Source: Kaistia hirudinis (GTDB taxonomy: Bacteria > Pseudomonadota > Alphaproteobacteria > Rhizobiales > Kaistiaceae). Taken from it: 64,000 nt of DNA. This document shows, piece after piece, positions 58,486-64,000 of the stretch. A program made the translations under genes and the position numbers. The notes below the pieces were generated by a model. That model was given only the letters and a program-made list of their open reading frames with translations. It did not search any database and was not told the DNA's origin. Where the stretch lies: the NCBI RefSeq assembly GCF_014196455.1, contig NZ_JACIDS010000004.1, positions 434,001-498,000 on the forward strand, in the 5' to 3' direction. How positions within the stretch are numbered: the first letter of the stretch is position 1; every line of letters begins with the position of its first letter.

Positions 58486-58703
58486 TGACGCCGACTATAT
58501 CATCAGAAGTGGGACGCGCCGGTGCGGCTGTCAATTGAGCCGCTGCGTTCCGCCCGATCGGAAGCGCCGGCCTTGAACCTCGACCGAGCCGCCCTCATCT
58601 CAAACATTCCAGATCCGCAGCTTTTCTGCTAAGAGGCGGCTCGAAACAGGTCGCGCCGGCTTTCACCGCCCGTTCGCCGCCGACCGCCTCATCCGGATTG
58701 CCC

Positions 58704-59915
58704 ATGACCGCACCGCTCGCCACGGCCCCCGCCGCAGCCCGATCGACCGTTTCCGAGAAGCCCTCGCTGATCGGGCTTTCGCGCGAGGGTATCGGCGCGG
58801 AACTCGAGCGCATCGGCGTCGAACGCAAGCAAATCCGCATGCGCACCGCCCAGCTCTGGAACTGGATGTATGCGCGGGGCGTGACCGATTTCGCCGACAT
58901 GCTCAACGTGTCGAAGGACATGCGGTCGACGCTCGAAAGCGCCTTCACGCTGAAGCGGCCGGAGATCGTCGCCGAACAGGTCTCCGAGGATGGCACGCGC
59001 AAATGGCTGATGCGCTTTCCGGCGCGCGGCGCCGGCCGGCCGGTCGAGATCGAGACAGTCTATATTCCCGAGATCGGTCGCGGCACGCTCTGCGTCTCGT
59101 CACAGGTCGGCTGCACGCTGACCTGCTCCTTCTGCCATACGGGCACGCAAAAGCTGGTGCGCAACCTGACGGCGGAGGAAATCGTCGGCCAGATCCTCGT
59201 CGCGCGGGATCGCCTCGGCGATTTTCCCGACGCGACGACACCAGTCGGCGCGGCCGTGCCGAGCGAGGGCCGCCTCGTCTCCAACATCGTGATGATGGGC
59301 ATGGGCGAGCCGCTCTACAATTTCGACAATGTCAAAGAGGCGCTGCTGATCGCCTCCGATGGCGAGGGCCTGTCGCTTTCCAAGCGCCGCATCACGCTTT
59401 CCACCTCCGGCGTCGTGCCGATGATCCCGCGCGCCGGCGAGGAGATCGGCTCGATGCTGGCCATCTCGCTGCATGCGGTGCGCGACGACCTGCGTGACCT
59501 GCTCGTACCGCTCAACAAGAAATACCCGATCAAGGAACTGCTCGACGCCTGCCGCAACTATCCCGGCCTGTCGAACGCCCGCCGCATCACGTTCGAATAT
59601 GTGATGCTGAAGGACGTCAATGACAGCCCGGCCGATGCGCGCGAGCTCGTCCGCCTGCTCAAGGGCATTCCGGCCAAGATCAACCTGATCCCGTTCAATC
59701 CCTGGCCGGGCGTCAATTACCAGTGCTCGGATTGGGAGACGATCGAGACCTTCTCCGACATCGTCAACCGCGCCGGCTATGCCTCGCCGATCCGGACGCC
59801 ACGCGGCCGCGACATCCTCGCCGCCTGCGGGCAATTGAAGAGCGAGAGCGAGCGCATGCGCGCTCGCGAGCGCCTGGCGCTCGAGGCGATGATGGCCGGC
59901 GACGCGGACGAATAG
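58704..59915 (+). CDS. rlmN: 23S rRNA / tRNA adenine C2-methyltransferase RlmN
   Basis: A 403-residue radical-SAM methyltransferase that methylates A2503 of 23S rRNA and A37 of some tRNAs. The [4Fe-4S] ligands are C137, C141 and C144 ([11 protein letters not shown]). GMGEPLYNF is the SAM-binding loop. The two methylation Cys are expected in VSSQVGC context and near the C-terminus ([19 protein letters not shown]). The ATG at 58704 is chosen over an upstream TTG. A small membrane-protein gene follows by 8 bp. Confidence 0.96.
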   Translation: MTAPLATAPAAARSTVSEKPSLIGLSREGIGAELERIGVERKQIRMRTAQLWNWMYARGVTDFADMLNVSKDMRSTLESAFTLKRPEIVAEQVSEDGTRKWLMRFPARGAGRPVEIETVYIPEIGRGTLCVSSQVGCTLTCSFCHTGTQKLVRNLTAEEIVGQILVARDRLGDFPDATTPVGAAVPSEGRLVSNIVMMGMGEPLYNFDNVKEALLIASDGEGLSLSKRRITLSTSGVVPMIPRAGEEIGSMLAISLHAVRDDLRDLLVPLNKKYPIKELLDACRNYPGLSNARRITFEYVMLKDVNDSPADARELVRLLKGIPAKINLIPFNPWPGVNYQCSDWETIETFSDIVNRAGYASPIRTPRGRDILAACGQLKSESERMRARERLALEAMMAGDADE

Positions 59916-59923
59916 GCCCTGCC

Positions 59924-60343
59924 ATGCGCGCCTTCCTGCGCATTCTCTTCCTGATCCCGATCGGCTTCATGGCGGCGATCGCGGCCGCGGTCGCGGTCTA
60001 TCTCGCCGCCTTCGGCTTCCGCGAGGCGGATCTGTGGGGTGGTCCGTTCGGGGATGTCCCGGTGATCATCGCGCCGGTCATGGTGCTCGTCGCCGAGATC
60101 GCCAAGGGTTGCGTGCTGCCCTTCCTTGCGGCGATCGTCCTTTCGGAGATCTTCGCGATCCGCTCGGCGCTCGCCTGGATGGTCTTCGGCGGCGCGCTCG
60201 GGCTCGGCGCGCATCTCTTCGCCTTTCCCGGCAATGACGCCTATCCGCCGCCGCTGGCGGCCGGCTTCGTCGCGGGCTTCGTCTACTGGCTGATCGCCGG
60301 GCGCGGGGCCGGCCTTCGCGCGGTCGCCGAACCGAAACTCTAG
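59924..60343 (+). CDS. small inner-membrane protein of unknown function
   Basis: A 139-residue protein with four predicted membrane helices (about residues 5-30, 45-70, 75-95 and 115-135). No domain name can be given with confidence; similar proteins follow rlmN in other Hyphomicrobiales genomes as far as I recall. It starts 8 bp after the rlmN stop and is probably cotranscribed. Its stop overlaps the convergent flavoprotein gene by 4 bp. Confidence 0.75.
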   Translation: MRAFLRILFLIPIGFMAAIAAAVAVYLAAFGFREADLWGGPFGDVPVIIAPVMVLVAEIAKGCVLPFLAAIVLSEIFAIRSALAWMVFGGALGLGAHLFAFPGNDAYPPPLAAGFVAGFVYWLIAGRGAGLRAVAEPKL

Positions 60344-61467
60344 GCGTTCAGCGCGCCGGAGAGGAATTCGATCAGGGAATTTGGCGCGCGCTCACCGAGG
60401 CAAAGACCGAGGACGCGATGAGCCTCCCGGGCCGTTTCGGTGCTGCGCTTGAACATCCTGTCCTCAAAGGCGGCGAGCGCCGTTTCGACCGAGTCGGGCT
60501 GGGCAGCGAGCGCCTCGCCAAGTTCGGCGCCGTCGAGCAAGGCAAGATTGGCACCATCGCCCGCCGGGGGCATGAGATGCGCCGCATCGCCGATCAGCGT
60601 CAGGCCTGGCAGCCGCTTCCAGCGATGGTCATTTGGCAGGCTGTGGATCATCCGTAGCATGGGCGCGGTATCGCCGTCCGTGATCAAGGCCGTGAGTGCC
60701 GGTGCCCACCCGGCGAATTCGGCGACCAGACGCGTCCGCGCGGTGCTGGCATCGGCAAAATCGATGTCCTCGATCCATCGGGCCGGTCGGCTCAGTGCGA
60801 TGTAGGCGTGGAGGACCCCATGCGGCTCGCGATGTGCGAAGATGCCCTTGCCGGCCTCCACTGCGAACAAGGCGCCGGAGCCCACGGCAGCGGCCGTAGC
60901 GGGGTGACGCGAGTCGGCATCCGAGAGGTAGGTCTCGACAAAGGTCGTGCCGACATAGGCCGGCCTGGCATCGGAGAGCAAGGGCCGTACTTTCGACCAC
61001 GCCCCGTCGGCACCGACGAGCAGGTTGGCAGTCGCAGTGGAGCCGTCCGCGAAGATGAGCCGGTGCATGCCTTCGCCGAGCGGAACGATTTCGATCACCT
61101 TGCGTCCCCAGCGGATCGTGCCGGCTGGCAGAGACTCGATCAGAATGCGCCGAAGCGCGCCGCGCAAGACCTCGGGGCGGCCGCCGCTGCCGTCGTCCGG
61201 CTGATCGAACAGCACCGTACCATCGCGGCGCAAGACACGCGAAGCCTGACCTCCGACATGAACAAGGGCGCGAAATTCATCCTTCAGGCCGGCCATGGCC
61301 AAGGCGCGCTGCCCATCCTGCTCGTGGATATCGAGCATACCGCCCTGGGTCCGGGAGCCGGCGGAGGCATCAGCTTCGTAGATCACGGCCGTGATTCCGT
61401 GGACCGCGAGGACGCGTGCGAGCATCAGGCCGCCAAGGCCGGCGCCCACAATGGTAACTGACGACAT
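60340..61467 (-). CDS. FAD-dependent monooxygenase, Tet(X)-like
   Basis: A 375-residue group A flavoprotein monooxygenase. The FAD motif GxGxxG is at the N-terminus (VTIVGAGLGGLMLARVLA), the second FAD motif is LTLIGDAAHLMPPAGDGANLAL (in part). The N-terminal GSRTQGGMLDIHEQDGQRAL parallels the tetracycline-inactivating Tet(X) family (FGGTLDLHKGSGQEAM). Homologues hydroxylate tetracyclines or other aromatic ring compounds; whether this one acts on tetracyclines is unknown. The start is the ATG at 61467. It is divergent from a TetR regulator. Confidence 0.88.
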   Translation of the reverse strand: MSSVTIVGAGLGGLMLARVLAVHGITAVIYEADASAGSRTQGGMLDIHEQDGQRALAMAGLKDEFRALVHVGGQASRVLRRDGTVLFDQPDDGSGGRPEVLRGALRRILIESLPAGTIRWGRKVIEIVPLGEGMHRLIFADGSTATANLLVGADGAWSKVRPLLSDARPAYVGTTFVETYLSDADSRHPATAAAVGSGALFAVEAGKGIFAHREPHGVLHAYIALSRPARWIEDIDFADASTARTRLVAEFAGWAPALTALITDGDTAPMLRMIHSLPNDHRWKRLPGLTLIGDAAHLMPPAGDGANLALLDGAELGEALAAQPDSVETALAAFEDRMFKRSTETAREAHRVLGLCLGERAPNSLIEFLSGALNA

Positions 61468-61489
61468 GAGATTGAACCTTCCATCACGT

Positions 61490-61506
61490 TTGGAACACCG
61501 TTCCAA
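61490..61506. promoter_or_regulatory. TetR-type operator O1
   Basis: Palindrome with perfect 7-bp arms TTGGAAC and GTTCCAA around ACC. It lies 23 bp upstream of the flavoprotein gene start in the 83-bp gap to the TetR gene. O2 is its mirror image. Confidence 0.82.
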
Positions 61507-61512
61507 TCCATC

Positions 61513-61542
61513 ACTATTGGAACGGTGTTCCATATCTGTCAA
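61513..61542 (-). promoter_or_regulatory. sigma70-type promoter of the flavoprotein gene
   Basis: On the minus strand a perfect TTGACA (61537-61542) and AATAGT (61513-61518) are separated by 18 bp. Operator O2 fills the spacer and O1 lies just downstream, so bound TetR would exclude RNA polymerase. Confidence 0.7.
61517..61533. promoter_or_regulatory. TetR-type operator O2
   Basis: TTGGAAC-GGT-GTTCCAT: the reverse complement of O1 except for the last base. Centres are 27 bp apart, close to 2.5 helical turns. Confidence 0.82.
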
Positions 61543-61550
61543 TATGGAGC

Positions 61551-62222
61551 ATGGACAATCGGAAGCAGCGCAGCGAGCGGCGCACGGACGCCCTGTCGAG
61601 AGAACGGATCGTAGAGGCCGCCATAGAGATCCTGGACGCGGATGGCGAAGCTGCGCTGACCTTCCGGGCATTGGCCAGCCGTCTCTCGACCGGTAGTGGC
61701 GCGATCTACTGGCATGTTGCCGACAAGGGTGAGTTGCTCGCCGCCTGCGCCGACGCGATCGTTGTTCCCCTCATGCGCATCGAGGTGATGGCTGGCGAGC
61801 CGCGTGAGGGCATCCGGCTGATCGCACTGGGCATATTCGATGCGATCGATCGGCATCCCTGGGTCGGGAGCCAGCTGTTTCGCGAGCCCTGGCGCTTCGG
61901 CATGCTGCAGATGTTCGAATCGGTAGGGGCTCGCCTGCTGAAGCTCGGTGTTCCGGACAAGGCCCTGTTCGACTGCGTGTCGGCGCTGGTGAGCTATATC
62001 CTCGGCGTCGCCGGCCAGAATGCAGCCAATGCCCGAATGCACCCGGAGGGGACCGATCGATCCAGCTTGCTCGCCGCGGTCGCTGCGCGATGGGAAGAAT
62101 CCGACGCGGAGGACTATGTCGCCGTCCGCAAGATGGCGACACAACTGCGCGACCATGATGATCGGGCGCAGTTCCTCGCGGGCATCGACCTGCTGCTCAA
62201 TGGTATCGCGCATCTCCGATAG
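61551..62222 (+). CDS. TetR family transcriptional regulator (TetR_C_1-type)
   Basis: A 223-residue repressor. The helix-turn-helix is LSRERIVEAAIEILDADGEAALTFRALASRLSTGSGAIYWHVADKGELL (in part); note the GAIYWHV recognition helix. The C-terminal ligand domain has IFDAIDRHPWVGSQLF and resembles regulators of drug-modifying or efflux genes. Divergent from the Tet(X)-like gene, with two mirror operators between, it most likely represses that gene and itself in the absence of a small-molecule ligand. Confidence 0.93.
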   Translation: MDNRKQRSERRTDALSRERIVEAAIEILDADGEAALTFRALASRLSTGSGAIYWHVADKGELLAACADAIVVPLMRIEVMAGEPREGIRLIALGIFDAIDRHPWVGSQLFREPWRFGMLQMFESVGARLLKLGVPDKALFDCVSALVSYILGVAGQNAANARMHPEGTDRSSLLAAVAARWEESDAEDYVAVRKMATQLRDHDDRAQFLAGIDLLLNGIAHLR

Positions 62223-62271
62223 GCGGACTTGCGCTGCCCAGTCCGATACCGTCGCTCGAAGTTCTCGGCGG

Positions 62272-62913
62272 CTACTTCGTCTGCGCCAGAATGAGGCGCA
62301 CGGCGAAGCCGCCGAGCACCGTCGCGAAGAGATAATCGACGAAGCGCGTCGCCCTCGGCGAGCGCTTCAGGAATTCGGCGATCGAACCGGCGAAGTAGAT
62401 CATCGGCAGGCTCATCGGGATCGACAGGGCGACGAAGAGCAGGCCGAGGAACATCAGCTTGCCGCTCGCATGCGGATCGCCCGGCGTCACGAATTGCGGC
62501 AGGAAGGTCACGAAGAAGACGATGATCTTCGGGTTGAGCAGATTGACCGTCAGCCCGTGAAGGAAGACGCGATAGAGCGGCGCGGCCGTGCGCTTGCCGC
62601 CGAGGCTGAGCGCCGAGCCATGCCGGATGGCCTGATAGGCGAGATAAGCGAGATAGGCGGCGCCGACGACCTTGAGGATCGTGAAGGCGGTGACCGACGC
62701 GGCGAGCAGCGCAGCGAGGCCGATCGCGACCAGCACGGTGTGGATCACGAGGCCGACCGAATTGCCGAGCATCGCCGCAACGCCGGCAAGGCGCGACTGG
62801 CTGACGGCCTTGCCCAGGAACAGCGTCATATCCGGACCGGGCGTCAGGATGAGCGCCACGACGGCGATGACATAGGCGATGAGAACCGGCGTCGCCGGAA
62901 CGAAGTTCATCAT
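62272..62913 (-). CDS. LysE/RhtB family amino-acid or metabolite exporter
   Basis: A 213-residue inner-membrane protein with about six helices, of the LysE/RhtB family. Conserved ALILTPGPDMTLFLGKAVSQSRLAGVAAMLGNSVGL (in part) and NLLNPKIIVFFVTFLPQFV are diagnostic. It would export amino acids or related compounds by proton antiport. A single gene, convergent with the TetR gene. Confidence 0.92.
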   Translation of the reverse strand: MMNFVPATPVLIAYVIAVVALILTPGPDMTLFLGKAVSQSRLAGVAAMLGNSVGLVIHTVLVAIGLAALLAASVTAFTILKVVGAAYLAYLAYQAIRHGSALSLGGKRTAAPLYRVFLHGLTVNLLNPKIIVFFVTFLPQFVTPGDPHASGKLMFLGLLFVALSIPMSLPMIYFAGSIAEFLKRSPRATRFVDYLFATVLGGFAVRLILAQTK

Positions 62914-62988
62914 GATCGCGCTCCCGTGCGAAGGCGCGATCTATAGCACGAAGCCGCGGCGGGCCAAGCATCGGCAAGGGGCGTTGCT

Positions 62989-63480
62989 TCAGCCGAGGCG
63001 CTTCTGCAGGAAGACCAGATCGAGGAAGCGGCCGAACTTGAAGCCGAGCTCCGGCATGCGGGCCGTCTCGACGAAGCCCTGCCGCTCATGGAGGCGCAGC
63101 GAGACGGCATTGTCGGCCGTGATGCCGGCGACCATGACATGCTTGCCGGCCGCGCTCGCATGGTCGATCAGCGCGGCGAGCAGCTTCGCGCCCGCGCCGC
63201 GTCCGCGCGCCGCCGCTGCGACATAGATCGAATTCTCGACCGTGAAGCGATAGCCCTGGAAAGGGCGGAAATCGCCATAGCTCGCATAGCCGAGCACGGC
63301 GCCGTCGGCCTCGGCGACGAGGACCGGATAGCCCTGCGCGCTGCGTGCCGCGAACCAGGCCCGGCGATTGTCGAGGTCGACCACATCGTCGTTCCAGATC
63401 GCGGTCGTGTTGACGACGGCGTCGTTATAGATCGCGAGGATCGCCGGAAGGTCGGCCTCGGCCGCGGCGCGGATCTCCAT
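62989..63480 (-). CDS. GNAT N-acetyltransferase (phosphinothricin acetyltransferase-like)
   Basis: A 163-residue acetyltransferase close to the Pat/MddA/YncA group that acetylates phosphinothricin-like or methionine-derivative amines. It begins MEIRAAAEADLPAILAIYNDAV and has GYASYGDFRPFQGYRFTVENSIYV (in part), the acetyl-CoA loop GRGAGAKLL and GFVETARMPELGFKFGRFLDLVFLQ near the end. The frame is open upstream; the ATG is placed one base after the stop of the next gene. Likely cotranscribed with that GNAT gene. Confidence 0.9.
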   Translation of the reverse strand: MEIRAAAEADLPAILAIYNDAVVNTTAIWNDDVVDLDNRRAWFAARSAQGYPVLVAEADGAVLGYASYGDFRPFQGYRFTVENSIYVAAAARGRGAGAKLLAALIDHASAAGKHVMVAGITADNAVSLRLHERQGFVETARMPELGFKFGRFLDLVFLQKRLG

Positions 63481-63481
63481 C

Positions 63482-64000
63482 TCAGGCGTCTCCGATCGTC
63501 TTGTAGAAGATGGTGGCGCCCGAGGGGCGGCCATCCGTCGAGAGCGCATAGCCGGGAATGGTGCCGACCTCGATCCAGCCGCAGGCGGCATAGAGGCGGT
63601 GGCCGGCGCTGTCCGTTTCCGTATCCAGCACGAGCAGCGAGCGGCCCGCCGCCTGCGCCGCCGCCTCCGCCGCATCGAGCAAAGCGCGGCCGATGCCGCG
63701 CCGCCGAGCCGCGGAGTGCACCAGCATCTTGCCGATATCGGCCCGGTGCGGCTGGTTCGGCTGCGGCGCGAAGGTGACGACCACCGTCCCGACGATGGCG
63801 CCGTCCAGCTCGGCGACGATCAGGATGCGCTTGCCCTCGGCGACGAGCGGGATCTGGCCGCGCCAGAACGTCTCCGCCTCGTCCTGCCGGAAGCCGGCCA
63901 TGAAATTGACCGAGGCGCCGCCCGCCACCGCGTCGACCAGCACCGCGCCGAGCGCCGGCAGCGCCGCTTCCGCCTCTGCGGCCGTCAGCGCGCGCAGCGT
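63482..64000 (-). CDS. GNAT N-acetyltransferase (5' end beyond the window)
   Basis: At least 172 residues of a GNAT acetyltransferase. The reading frame stays open to the window end, with TLRALTAAEAEAALPALGAVL upstream of an internal GTG, a plausible continuation of the protein; I therefore annotate it as partial. The acetyl-CoA motif is HSAARRRGIGRALLDAAEAAA and the terminal strands are GRSLLVLDTETDSAGHRLYAACGW (in part). Substrate unknown. Its stop is one base before the next GNAT gene start. Confidence 0.87.
   Translation of the reverse strand, partial: TLRALTAAEAEAALPALGAVLVDAVAGGASVNFMAGFRQDEAETFWRGQIPLVAEGKRILIVAELDGAIVGTVVVTFAPQPNQPHRADIGKMLVHSAARRRGIGRALLDAAEAAAQAAGRSLLVLDTETDSAGHRLYAACGWIEVGTIPGYALSTDGRPSGATIFYKTIGDA

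Noticed and set aside
1-64000. tRNA, rRNA, CRISPR, integrase or insertion sequence
   Set aside because: No cloverleaf, rRNA-like, regular spacer-repeat array or transposase/integrase-like reading frame was seen on either strand; repeats found are REP-like only.

Overview
The window is high-GC, densely packed DNA from an alphaproteobacterium, most likely of the Hyphomicrobiales (Rhizobiales). Supporting signs are the aerobic (CobG-type) cobalamin pathway, an fds-type soluble NAD+ formate dehydrogenase, clpS-clpA as a pair, two CtrA-type TTAA-N7-TTAA sites, many solute-binding-protein ABC transporters, and a class I PHA synthase. No rRNA, tRNA, CRISPR array, transposase or phage gene was seen, and no gene-free stretch exceeds about 260 bp.

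Layout. 1-2.2 kb: 5' part of gnd, then a carboxymuconolactone-decarboxylase-like gene with its ECF41 sigma factor. 2.3-5.9 kb: a DUF1906 protein beside AT-rich DNA, then clpS-clpA with a strong terminator. 6.1-14.3 kb: cobalamin corrin-ring genes cobG-H-I-J and cobL-E-M-B on the minus strand, with cobK inverted between them. 14.4-20.4 kb: fdsGBA-fdhD-fdsD, the formate dehydrogenase operon. 20.5-24.8 kb: an aldose-epimerase-like gene, an amidohydrolase, and a DGPF/YciI protein with its ECF42 sigma factor. 24.9-25.5 kb: a ParE/RHH toxin-antitoxin pair.

25.5-39.0 kb is an accessory catabolic region. A GntR regulator lies between a minus-strand operon (pyroglutamyl-peptidase-like, Fe(II)/2-oxoglutarate oxygenase-like, SDR, threonine-dehydratase-like) and a plus-strand operon (cyclic-amidohydrolase, Gfo/Idh/MocA, amidohydrolase-2). 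Next come a second closely similar SDR, an SsuABC/ThiXYZ-like ABC importer and an alpha/beta hydrolase. TTGTCG half-sites recur in the DNA on both sides of gntR, which suggests one regulon. The substrate is unknown; the enzyme classes point to a cyclic amide, lactam or hydantoin-like compound (inference).

39.0-47.6 kb is a LacI-controlled sugar system. Two identical 16-bp palindromes flank a good promoter ahead of a sugar isomerase/epimerase, a complete carbohydrate ABC importer, and a Gfo/Idh/MocA dehydrogenase. The gene logic resembles the 3-keto-sugar pathway of E. coli ycj. A second GntR and a 3-methyladenine-glycosylase-like gene follow.

48.4-64 kb is mixed: a FeeM-like N-acyl amino acid synthase behind putative CtrA sites, DUF2092 and small secreted proteins, an AbrB-type permease, two Met/His-rich secreted proteins, a three-module Cys protein, an FrsA-like hydrolase, prmB, phaC, a VapBC pair with a 22-bp palindrome, rlmN, a Tet(X)-like flavoprotein divergent from a TetR regulator with two mirror operators, a LysE exporter, and two GNAT genes, the last cut by the window end.
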